A stretch of DNA of 64,000 nt, taken from assembly GCA_015183035.1 (NCBI GenBank), contig JACZZP010000003.1:248001-312000 (forward strand), read 5' to 3'. This document shows positions 54,101 through 64,000 of the stretch, one piece after another (position 1 is the stretch's first letter; the number at the start of each line of letters is the position of its first letter). This stretch comes from Meloidogyne chitwoodi. Lineage: Eukaryota > Nematoda > Chromadorea > Rhabditida > Meloidogynidae. A program made the translations under genes and the position numbers. Below the pieces are notes generated by a model, which was not told where the DNA came from, searched no databases, and saw only the letters and a list, made by a program, of their open reading frames with translations.

Positions 54101-57100
54101 TTGATAAAAAAATGCATTAAAAATACAAAAAATTTTGCGAATAAATGAGATGCTTAATCTAAAATTTGCTACAAAAATAAATTTTCTTTCCTTACAAAAA
54201 AAATTAAAATTAAACTAACAGCATCAAAAATACTATCCAACAGACGTTGCATAAAAGTAATGTCTTCATAATCAGAATTATGTTGTTTTTGTTGTAATAA
54301 TTTTTTCTTCTTTACAGCCTTGTACAAAGCTTCCAAATGTTCTCGAAATTCTTCTCTAACCATTGGTAATATAGAAATTAAAGGTAAACGTTTAGAAGTG
54401 CTTTGTTGCTGTAAATCAATTTCTTCGTATTCCTTAACCTGTTCTTCTTCTTCTTCCTCTTCTTTTTCTTCTTCCACTACTTGTTTTAATTTTTCTTTAT
54501 ATTCCTTAACCTGTCCCTCTTCCTCTTCTTCATCATCTTCAGCAATTGTTAAAGTTAAAGAATCATTGCTTTCACTAGGTCTTACATTTAATAATTTATC
54601 CATTTCATTTGAAATTTTTAAATTATTTATATTTACAGTCTCCTCAATTTTTTTAGAATCAATTTTTTGCAATTTTTCAATCACACCTTCCTTCTTTTTC
54701 TTTTCTTTAATTTTATTTAATTGATGAAAATTTTGTTGTTTTTCAGCTACTTCTTCCTTTATTTGGTTCATTAGCGAAGCACGCTTTTGTTTTTTTAAAG
54801 GAGGAGCATCTACTATTTGAGGTGGTCTACGAGCATTTGTTGTAGTTCTTAAGTTTGTTGTTCCTCCCACACTACCACCAGTTGTTCCTCCCACACCACT
54901 AACTGTTGTTCCTCCCACACTACTACTACTACTACCACCACCTTCCTTTTCATTTTTTAGAGTTGTCGAATTCAAAACATTTTTTACTAACCTTTTATTA
55001 GCTACTTCAACTCCCGCTTCCATTTTTATTTCACTTTTAATTTGCTGTCTTTCGTTACTACTAGAAGAGGTGACATTTGATCCTTTCCCATTAATTAAAT
55101 TATTCTTTTCTTGTTGCAGTTGTTTTTCTCGTTGTTGTAAAACTTGTTCCGCTATATCAAAATTTTGTTGTTTAGTTGTTGAACCTGTTGAAGAATTTGT
55201 TGTTGTTTGACGAATTGCATCAAAATCAATAATTGAAGATGGTGCAGCCAAATTATCTGCTATAGATGTTAAACGTTTTGGAAAAAAATCGCAAAATATT
55301 GTGCGAAACTGATCACGCAAAATTTGGTCCAATTTGGTATTAACAAAAACTGAATGGACTTGCCTAGAAAAAAATTTTTTTTAACTTATCAAAAAAATTT
55401 AAATAAAACCGCGTACAAAAAAGGAAACTGTTCCAACGATTTAAGTGCTGCAATTATTGAATTGACAAAAAAGTAACTTAGTGGAGGATAAAGAACATTT
55501 GTTGACTTTAAAAAAATTAATTTAAAAAATAATAAAAAAAACCTTAATTAAAAAATCAATAAGAGAATTTCCCAAAGGAGTATGTCCTGTATGTAGAAGA
55601 TGTCTAATTGTAGAAATTATTGGTTCAGCAGAAACATGTGCGTTTGGAACGGAAGGATCAAAGCCAAACCACTCCCAGAAGAATGCTAATTTACACCATT
55701 GAAGTTCGGCACCAGGCTTTAAAAAAAGAAATATTTTATAAACATTTTAGAATAAACATTAAATTTAAAGGTAAAATAAGTCAAAAGGTTTGTACAATTT
55801 TTTCATTTCTTCTCCAAATTTTCCTTCCATTTTTAGCCTCTTATATTTCATACTAAAGTTTTTTGACTATGTGTCCTTATTTTGATTGATTTTCAAAGAC
55901 AAAACACACAAGGACGGGAAGAACTAATGAAAAAAGGTCAATCACAACTCTTGGTATTCCCAACAATATTTAACTATATTTTTTTAAAATTCAACAAGGG
56001 ACACATTCGCAAACAATGAACGTGATTTTTTACTCTATGCTATACCACTTAAAACCTATTTTAAAAAATAAAAATTTCAAAAAACCTTTGCTGTTCTCAA
56101 TAACCATCCAAGAAGATTAGCTCTAGCTTCTATTGAATGCTGATTATTAAATTCTTTTTGTTCAGTAAAAGCCCAAACATGCCGAATTATTTCTGCGCGA
56201 ACACTACCGCTATCCGGGCCACTCAAGTGCTAAAAATAAAAAAACATTGAAGCAAAAAAATCATCAAGTATCAAAATATCAAGAGAAAAAACTCAAAGAT
56301 TACAAAATCAAAAAAAATTTCAAAATGAATATCACTTCATAAATTTGATTTTATCGCATTATTTAAAGACAATTTTTTGGAGACAAAAATAAATTTAAAA
56401 AAATCTGCAGACAGACTAATTTAATTATAATATACTTAATTCAACTCTTTTTCAAAAAATCAAAAAAAAAATTAAAAATAAACTAACCATTGCTTTCAAA
56501 GCATCAAATTGTCGATTAAGATCAGCTTGTAATTGTTTAACCGTTGGTAGAGTAGAATTACCCAAAGTAGTTATACGAATACTAATTTTAAGAATATCAG
56601 ACATTTTTCTGCTTATTCGAAGAGAAACTCTATGATTAAGAAGACTAGTTGAAGTTGGAATATTTAAAATTTGTTGTAATCCTTTAAAAAATAAAATTAT
56701 TAAAAGAAAAATTTTTGCGAATAAATGGGGCGTGTAAAACTAAAGTAAAAAATTTGAAAAGAATTAAATTCAGAATATTTAAATTGATTCTTATTTTCAA
56801 TTGTTTTTTCAAATCAGAATTTTTCAGAATTGAATAATTATTTATTCACGGAAGATCATAATTCTGTTTTCCGGAAAAGTTTATAATTGATTCTGATTTT
56901 TTTGCCAGAAAAGTTTATAATTCTGATTTTACCGGAAAAGTTTAATTTAATTAATTCTGATATTTCTAATAAAACATTCTTACCAGTATATTTAGGTACT
57001 AAAATTGTCGGATGGTGTAACAAATCACGCCAGACAGGCAAAAATTGTGTGACACGCGAAAGACGCAACAATAGTAAAAATAGATCATGACCAAGTTGTA

Positions 57101-58632
57101 AAAGATCAGAAAAACGTTCACGGACCTAAATAAAAAATTTTAAATTTTGACTTTTTAAATTTTATTAAAAAATATTAGGCACTTTTCTACCAAAAATGAC
57201 AAAAAATTCAATTAAAAAATATAAATTATTAAAAAAAACAAACCAAAATTACACAAATTTCAACCAAAGGCGCTTTAAAACTCTCACAATTCATAACACC
57301 AGAATTCGCAACTAATTGAGCATCACTAATGAAACGAGAAAATAAGGCAAATGCAGTAGGAGGAAATGTTGAATTTCGAGGAAAAGAAGAAAATCTTTGA
57401 TGAGAAGCCAACAAACGATGAGCAAATTGATGAACAATTTGACAGGTTTCACGAAAATCTGTGCCTAAAAAAGTAAAATAAAAAAAAATAAAGAATATTC
57501 GAGTAAAAAAAGTTCAGACTCAAATGTCCATTATTACAAAATTAAAAAAATATGGGAACTAACCATCAGAAAGTGCTCTACAAATATTCGTAACTGAAGA
57601 ATCAATACTTGTTTTTTGCAACTTCAAAGCCTCGTCAATAAAGTAAATAAGTTGTTGCTTGCAATGATTCTTCATAAATGGGAATTCCTCTAAAGCTAAC
57701 ATATTAAATGATGTTAAAATTCCCATCCATTGATCCGTAGAAATTGCGATAGTTTTGAGACAAGTAAAGTGCTAAAAAAATTTTTTAATGAAAAAAAACT
57801 AATTAGAAAACAAAATTTAAAAGAAGATTAACCCTTTAATATCACCCTCGTATTTTAACTCCATAACAAAAATAAATTTAGGAAGAGTTTTTTCCAACTA
57901 TTTCTTGATAAAAACACATTTTAGTACCACTGGATAAATTTTGTTAATTAATCTAAATTTATTTCTTCTGATTTTTAAGTTGAGGTGTGGAACTCATTTC
58001 GTTAAGTACCCAAATCTCTCTGAAGATGTTAAGCGAAAATATCTAATAAAATTAATTATAAAAATCCCCCAAATTAAATACTCAAAAATAAACTAAAAAA
58101 TACATCTATACTATAGATCAAGTCTTTTAGGTAATTAAAAGGACAGACAAAAATAATACTAAAAAACATGTTTAAGACAGCACTGACAATTGAAAAAAAA
58201 AATAAAAAAATTAACCTTTTCAGCATTTTGTGGATCAACCAAAACACCACAGAAAAAGCCATCTATCAAATGTTTCGCTTCTTTTGGGTCAATACTATTG
58301 CTTGTCAAAAATTGAGTGGTTTCTTTAAGAGAGGAACCTCCAAATCTTTCAACGATGATTTGATAATTTGTCTCAAGAGTCTGATTAATAAAATTATCAA
58401 ATAAAAAAAATAGGAAAGTTAATTTTTGCATAAATTAAATCCTAGAGAATGTACCCCTAAATTTTAAAATAAATACATTGACTAAATTCGTTGTATGAGA
58501 CGCTTCAGGCCTTGAAACATTTACATTAAGCAACAAAGAAGTCGAAGGCTGTTGTAATTGCTGTTGGCTGTGTTGATGAGGTGCATGTATATTTGATTGA
58601 GGATTTCTTGTGAGAAGCTCACTTTCGGTCAT
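51117..58632 (-). CDS. ints-3: Integrator complex subunit 3 (INTS3)
   Basis: A scaffold subunit of the Integrator complex, which cleaves snRNA and promoter-proximal transcripts; in vertebrates it is also in the SOSS DNA-damage complex. About 20 exons over 7.5 kb. N-terminal HEAT-like region: SIDPKEAKHLIDGFFCGVLV, MLALEEFPFMKNHCKQQLIY, HDLFLLLLRLSRVTQFLPVW then HHPTILVPKYTG (human IPEFELLWKDIIHNPQALSP), RAEIIRHVWAF, ANLLGWLLRTAKPGAELQWC, KLAFFWEWFGFDPSVPN. Exon 55332-54169 is mainly a disordered acidic insert (EEEEEEE runs, GGTT repeats), longer than in human. The C-terminal half follows: CHRIGYLFLLF, ENIVMFGGGNVLTMLIDSLK then WDSLEQIMLWQM (human VMFRKDSVLNILIQSLDWETFEQ), MRNMEPNPDIAVMKNLVRNL and the end PTKRKRKATKESESDDDY, like human KRKRKGSS...GSDSD. 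Met 58632 is chosen over an upstream in-frame Met. Confidence 0.9.
52737..53095. repeat. Minisatellite TTTTCCGGAAAGTTTCAAAAACAATTCTGATTA in INTS3 intron
   Basis: About ten copies of a 30-36 bp unit that joins the palindrome TTTTCCGGAAA to the word AATTCTGATT, with GTTTCAAAA between. It fills most of one INTS3 intron. Confidence 0.92.
54858..54930. repeat. Coding tandem repeat (GGTT units) in INTS3
   Basis: Three to four copies of a 24-30 bp unit encode Gly-Gly-Thr-Thr with Val-Ser-Gly spacers within the disordered insert of INTS3. Confidence 0.7.
56780..56965. repeat. CCGGAA / ATTCTGATT repeat cluster in INTS3 intron
   Basis: Imperfect copies of AATTCTGATTTT(T/A)CCGGAAAAGTTTATAATT. Same words as at 52737, in a different intron of the same gene. 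Confidence 0.65.
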
Positions 58633-59993
58633 TATAATAAAAATATGCTTAAAACTGAAAAAAGAAAATTTAAAGTTTGAAAAAGAAAAAAAAGAAGACA
58701 AAACAAAAAAAGATAGGCAAAAATCAGAGAAATAAAGATTTAGTGAACTCAGAAAAGTCGAAAAATAAACAAAAAATCGATTTTAAGAATCAAAAATAAA
58801 ATAATTTCCGAGAAAGTCAGTCTGTACAAAATAATTCACATTTGCACTTTAAAGCAGATTAAAAACAAGCTTTAAATGGATAAATAAAATTTAAAGTAGA
58901 AATAAAGTAGAAAAAAAACAAGGGAATGAATGAAGAATGGGAAGGGAGCGACGAAATGCACCGAAATTTATACTGGCAGAATTAGCTCCACCCACAAGGA
59001 GAAATAAATTAAAAGAGATAAAAAGAAGAAAAGAGAGAGAAATAGAGAAATAAAGTTAGAGAAAAAAAGAAAGTTTCGAGGGGAAAGAAAAGTTTAATTT
59101 CATTACGTCAAATAAATAAAAAAAGTTCATTTGACCAACTTTGTGAAGATAACGTTAAATACGAGTTTAAAAATGGTAAAATGAAAAATGGTAAAAATGG
59201 TTATAAATTAATACAAATAACCCCCATTTCTTTAAAATTCTTAGTTTTTGTTATAGAGAAGAAAATTTCCAAAGCTTTAGTTCTTCTATACATCAATCTT
59301 CATAAAAATAGGACGTCAAACTTAGGTTTGTCAATGATCTTTGTTTGCGTAAAATATTTTTCTTTGAAAATGTCAGTTTAATAAAATGTCCAATTTTATT
59401 AAAATGTCAGTTTTCATAATATCTAATTCTTAAATGCTTAACATCTATATTTCAAAATAATTTTTTTTGACGGAAGAAATTAGCTAAAAGTGTGATTGTG
59501 TTTACTTAATTAAATATTTATAAATTAAATTTGATTTTTCTAATGTATTTCTTCATTACACCAAATGGAGTAAACTTCACTAATTGACCTTTTTAACATT
59601 AGAGATTTAGACAAATTTTTCACTAGTTTCCAATTATAATTCTTGTCGGCGTCTAATTTTGGGAATCGAGTCATTTGAGCGACGCCGTGCGATGCCGAGT
59701 GAGCGACAGCAATTTGAGTGATGTCCATTTGTTAAAATTCGTCGCGCAAATGGGACCTTTACAACGGTCACTCAAATGGACGTCGCTCAAAATCTGTTTC
59801 GGCATCTCTTAAACGGCGTCGCTCAAATGTCACCCCCCCCTAATTTTGTATATTAAAATGTTTATTTTCATAATGTCAAAAAGGACAAAACAAACTAAAA
59901 ACAATTTAAAGAATTGTCATTCCTTATTAGTTTTTCAATAAATTTCAACATTTTTTTTGTTATTTTTATTTAATTAATTTCATTTAGTTAATT
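58633..59993. other. Divergent spacer between INTS3 and TIM44
   Basis: 1.36 kb holding both promoters. The first half is purine-rich on +. The second half includes a GC-rich inverted repeat at 59672-59829. Short ORFs here look non-coding. Confidence 0.5.
59672..59829. repeat. GC-rich imperfect inverted repeat (MITE-like)
   Basis: Arms 59672-59731 and 59774-59829 are imperfect reverse complements. Each arm has CATTTGAGCGACGCCGT at its outer end, ATGCCGA in the middle and GTCCATTTG at its inner end. Within each arm the word TTGAGCGAC or TTGAGTGA recurs. It is followed by a run of C (about 59832-59840). GC content is far above the window average. Confidence 0.85.
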
Positions 59994-62252
59994 ATGTTTT
60001 CACAAAATTCGACAACAATATCACGATTTTCTAAAACATTTTACCGACATTATCAACGTTTGCCAAGCAAATTTATTGAAAATCTTAAGCAGGAATTGGC
60101 AAAAAATAAAGAGCTACAGGTTTTTTGATATTTTTATAGATGTTATGTTATGGGACATAATTAGTTTTTCTATTAGTAACAATCTAAGCCAATGATTTTT
60201 AATTTTTCTCAGTAACCTTGTCTTAATCATCTTCCACTTTTTTAAAGTTTTGGGTTTTTTGATCTCAAGTTTAGGTTGATCAACCTATAACTTATATAAA
60301 AATTTAACCTAATTAATTTAATTTAGGAGAACAAGAGGCAGCTTGAAGAAAGACTGAAAAAACTGAGTGATTCTTCTGTGAAACAAAAATATGTATTATT
60401 TATTTTTGTGTTTATATTTTTTTTATTTTACAACATTATTAGATTAAAATTCAAAAAGAATCGAATGCAAGTTCAGAGCTAATTAAACATCAATTAAATG
60501 AATTTTCTGATTACGTGAACAAGGTTTTTTTTAATGTTCTTTAAGTAAAAAATTTAAAATTTATTTAATGTTCCTCATTTTTTAAGTTAATGGTAGGAGT
60601 TAAAGAAAGCCAAATAGGTCAAGATGCAATTAAGCAATTAAAAGCTGCTGCTGAGGTTGCTGAACAAGTAGCAAAGCAAATGGGAGATACTCAGGTTTAT
60701 AGACAGGTATCAAACACAGCAGCGGAAATTGATAAATTGGCAGATGTTAGAATGTATACAAAGCCAGGTTTTTGTTAATTAATTATTTTTATCTTTAAAA
60801 ACCATCAGTAAATCAAAAATTAAATTTTTTTCTATTTTTAGAAGAATTAAAAATGCGTAGTGATGATTCTTTTTTTTCTTCTTTTGCTCAACGTCATGTG
60901 GAAGTTAATACGTAATTAATTAAATATAAAAAGAAAATATCTTTTTTATTAAGTGAAGCAACTCAAGTTGAATTACATAAAGAATCACGTTGGTATTCCG
61001 GTTGGAAAGCATTTTCTGAATCAAATCCTTACTACAATAGTAAAAATAACTAAAAATAATTTTTATTATTTTTTATAGAAATTTTGGACTGGAAAATGCG
61101 CATTGACGAAAGTGATAATCTTGTTTTTCGTGGTGTTCGTTCAACATTGGAAAGAATCCAGATTGCATTTAGTTTGTGATTTTTTAAAGATTTTTGCTTC
61201 ATTTTTTGCTTTATTTTTTTATTTTCTTTAAAAAAATTTTTTTAGCTCCTCAAGATGATGTTTCTATAGTACTTACTGAGATATCTAAAGTTGATCCAAA
61301 TTTTAATAAACATGATTGGCTCAGATTTTGTGAAAAAGAAATTATTCCAAACGTTTTAGAAGCAGTTATTCAAATGAATGTCGCTGTACTAAACGATTGG
61401 TGTTATGAAAGAGCGAGTTATATTTAAATAAAATAAAAGGGGGAAGGTTTAATTAATTCTTATATTTTCCGGAAAACTTTAAAACATTTCTGATTATTTT
61501 CCGGAAAACTTTAAAACATTTCTGATTATTTTCCGGAAAACTTAAAACATTTCTGATTATTTTCCGGAAAACTTTAAACATTTCTGATTATTTTCCGGAA
61601 AACTTAAAACATTTCTGATTATTTTCCGGAAAACTTTAAAACATTTCTGATTATTTTCCGGAAAATTTTAAAACATGATTTTTACGAAAATTTTATTAAA
61701 TTTAATGAAGCAAATTTCAAAAACTTTTTTATTTGCTACTTTTATTTTTAGGCATTTAAAATGATTTCTCAAGGCATTAATGAATATTCTAAAATTGATT
61801 ATAATACATTTGATTCACAAATTATTGATGTTAGCAAAGTTGAGGTTGAAATATTTTTTGTGATTGATAATTTTCTTTTCTTTTTTTTTCAGTTAGTATC
61901 AGGAAAAATGATGGATCAAGGTCCAGCATTAGTCATTACATTTCAAGTTTTTATGATACATGTACTGAAAAATAAAGAAGGAAAAGTGATTGAAGGAGAT
62001 TCGGTATTATTTTAACATTTATTTTTACTTTTTTAGAAAATATTTTTAAAAGTTTTTGGGTCTTTTCTCTGAAAATTTAAAAAAAAATTGGAGAAAATTA
62101 GAAATTTATAAAAAAATATTTTTTAATTTTAGAATAATGCAATTCGTGTCCATCACGTTTGGGTATTATGCCGAGATATGGAAGAATTTAATCCAGCGAC
62201 AGCATGGAAATTATTAGAGCTTCACGTTCAAAAAGGCAATTTGGTGCTTTAA
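59994..62252 (+). CDS. TIM44, mitochondrial inner-membrane import motor subunit
   Basis: TIM44 anchors mtHsp70 at the TIM23 channel on the matrix side. Eleven exons (59994-60119, 60327-60392, 60443-60523, 60587-60767, 60842-60911, 60954-61039, 61079-61171, 61246-61412, 61752-61844, 61893-62003, 62133-62252) join in frame to 397 aa (C. elegans and human about 425-450). The N-terminus is rich in Ser/Arg/Lys without acids (MFSQNSTTISRFSKTFYRHY), a mitochondrial presequence. Coiled-coil stretches follow. The C-terminal Tim44 domain has ESRWYSGWKAFSESNPYYNK, DESDNLVFRGVRSTLERI, VLTEISKVDPNFNKHDWL, EKEIIPNVLEAVIQMNVAVL then NDWCYER, VSGKMMDQGPALVITFQV and VWVLCRDMEEFNPATAWKLL. Intron 8 has a GC donor (AGA then GCGAGT at 61413) and contains a seven-copy minisatellite; the GT donor four bases downstream would break the frame. 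Confidence 0.94.
61460..61675. repeat. Seven-copy minisatellite ATTTTCCGGAAAACTTTAAAACATTTCTGATT
   Basis: Very regular copies of a 31-33 bp unit fill most of TIM44 intron 8. Each unit has the palindrome TTTTCCGGAAAA and the word TTTCTGATT. Near-identity between copies suggests recent amplification or homogenisation. Confidence 0.95.
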
Positions 62253-62623
62253 AAAATAAAAATCACTAGACAATTAAAAATTTTATTGTTTTTTTTTCAT
62301 TTTTTCACAATTTTGAGGCCCGGGTCAAACAATTTATTTTGAAAAAAAGTTTTGGAATAATGAAAAAAAATTTAATTAAATTCAATAAAATTAAATTTTT
62401 TTTTAAATTTATCTTTATTTTGTTGTTTTATTGTTATTTTTCTTAAATTATTATATTTTTGAATAAATTTTTAGATTTTAATTTTATTTAAAATTATGAG
62501 AGTGCGTTATTTTACTCGTAAAATATTTTATTAATTTATTTTATTTTTATTCGTTTAAATAATTTTATTATTTTTTCAAGCGATTAAAAATTTATTAAAT
62601 ATATTTTATTCTCTTCAATTTAA

Positions 62624-64000
62624 ATGGATTATGATGATGAAAGTGATGAAGCTATGGATATGGATCAACACCAACGCAAATTTTTTGATGTTGGTCCTTT
62701 TGATCCAAGAAAGGTTGATTTAAATAAACCGGCAATGACAGCAGAAGAATATTTGAAACAAGTTTGTTATTTTTTATTTATTTCAATAGAATCAAATTTA
62801 ATTTCTTTTTCTTCATATAAATTAATATTTGTCCATAATTGTTTTATAAAATTAATTGTAATTTTTAAATTATTTTTTGAGGTTATTGTTGGTCGTAGTC
62901 AAGAACCAGCTATTGCAGTTGCTTCAAATATTAGTCTCATAAGTACAAAAAGTCCAACAACTAAATTTACAAATTGCTTAGAAAATCAACTTTTCGTGAC
63001 TCGTTTTGGTCCAGATAAGGAGTGGAGAACTGCCAAGGTTTTTTTTCTCAATTTTTATTATTTTTTGGACTTAATTATTTTAAAATTCTAATTTTAAGGT
63101 TAACGAATTTTCTTTTAATCGCTCTCTTTTGGAAGGAAAAAAGCCGCCGCCTGATTTTTTGAAAGAAATTAAGCTTCCAAATACGGTTTATTTTTTTATT
63201 ATTTAATTTTAAATTTATTTTTTTCTAAGGGTGATTCAATGGGTTGGTGTCAAGTATGTTTTGAACGAAGAATTCCAGAATTAGAAATTAATGAGAATGA
63301 TAAGGACAAACAAAATAAATTTGCACATCATAAGGGTACACCACCCACGATTGGATTAGTTAAAAGTTTTAATGATAATTTGGTAAAAAATTTACATTTA
63401 TTTTAAATAAATTATATGTATAATTAAGGTGAATCATCTCATTTTGCATCAGACTGAGGTTTTATTTTTCTATTTTTTGGTTTTTTTTAATATATTTCCT
63501 CTAGTTTCTAAATTATGATTTTTAATTTTCAATTTTTAAAGTATGTAATTGAAAATGGACAAACCCGTGCTATTCTAGAATGGATTTATGCATTATTATT
63601 GGTTGTTAAAAAGCCTTTATTACATGATGTTTGTTCTGCATTGCGTGATTTTTGTCGTAAATGTCGTGAATGGAGATCTCAAATGAATGAAGACGAACTT
63701 GATGAAATTTATGAATTGAGTTGGTTCATTACAATGTTAGTTGTTTTTAATTTTTTAAACTTTAAACAAACATATTAAAATGTTTTCAATTTTCCGGAAA
63801 ACATAAATAAATGTTTTAAACTTTCCGTAAAACATTTATAAATAAATGTTTATAATTTTCCGGAAAACTTAAAAAACATAAAGCAGAAAATGTTAGTAAC
63901 TTTCCGGAAAACATTTTAAACATCAAAGGAAAATTTATATGTTTAATGTTTTACTTAACGTAAAGAATTTTTGCCTTTATAGAAAAGTTTCCAAACATTC
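62624..64000 (+). CDS. smi-1: Gemin2 (SMN complex), 3' end at or beyond the right edge
   Basis: Gemin2 binds the Sm D1/D2/F/E/G pentamer and SMN during snRNP assembly. Exons 62624-62761, 62882-63037, 63099-63185, 63230-63382 and 63542-63735 join in frame to about 242 codons, with the last codon split. The N-terminus has an acidic start, then FDVGPFDPRKVDLNKPAMTA, and EEYLKQVIVGRSQEPAIAVA matches the human [22 protein letters not shown] block. The C-terminal region has ILEWIYALLLVVKKPLLHDV (human LYALLACLEKPLLPE). The human C-terminal LICLVSRYF block is still missing. An acceptor at 63982 followed by AAAGTTTCCAAACATTC would continue in frame as IKVSKH. Intron 5 (63736 on) holds CCGGAA repeats. 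Confidence 0.85.
63780..63925. repeat. TTTTCCGGAAAACAT repeat cluster in Gemin2 intron
   Basis: Four copies of AACTTTCCG(G/T)AAAACAT(A/T)AAT-type units of about 35-45 bp. Confidence 0.75.

Overview
The window is a very AT-rich, gene-dense stretch of a nematode nuclear genome. The evidence is many short introns (often 45-75 bp), the gene set (a LIN-18/Ryk Wnt receptor, a long HSP-43-like small heat shock protein, DNase II, a PEX3/catalase pair), and homopolymer-rich spacers. The composition, the mixed GTTTTT/GTAAGT donors, the TTAAG-type acceptors and the GC-AG introns fit a plant-parasitic tylenchid, most likely a root-knot nematode (Meloidogyne). That genus assignment is inference, not proof.

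Layout. 1-1317 (-): 5' part of an ER Hsp70 (BiP), cut by the left edge. 1903-2574 (-): RNA polymerase III subunit RPC11. 2858-4412 (-): DcpS decapping scavenger. 5116-5482 (+): pterin carbinolamine dehydratase. 5642-8975 (-): VPS52. 9361-11371 (-): DNase II. 12245-15502 (-): an unrecognised AT-hook protein. 16079-17000: a GC-richer, exon-like island I cannot name. 17305-19108 (+): PEX3, convergent with a catalase carrying a signal peptide at 19754-21799 (-). After a 4 kb AT-rich gap come LIN-18/Ryk (25950-29651, +), a long small heat shock protein (30959-34831, +), GPALPP1 (35587-38071, -), the Hippo kinase MST/CST (40016-43270, +), a METTL13-like methyltransferase (47134-50431, -), Integrator subunit 3 (51117-58632, -), TIM44 (59994-62252, +) and the 5' part of Gemin2 (62624 to the right edge, +).

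These are conserved housekeeping or signalling genes with no operon-like functional grouping: proteostasis (BiP, sHSP), RNA metabolism (RPC11, DcpS, INTS3, Gemin2, GPALPP1), trafficking and organelle import (VPS52, PEX3, TIM44), and signalling (LIN-18, MST).

The unusual content is non-coding. (1) About sixteen tRNA-like sequences with recognisable A and B boxes sit mainly in introns. (2) Introns and spacers are full of minisatellites assembled from a few short, mostly palindromic words (TTTTCCGGAAAA, AAACATGTTT, ATTCTGATT). (3) Between MST and the methyltransferase lies a 3-4 kb block of about 155 bp satellite-like monomers arranged as nested long inverted repeats. (4) Two introns are clear GC-AG introns and a third is likely. 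Exon boundaries were worked out by hand from reading frames and splice signals; I could not run any search.
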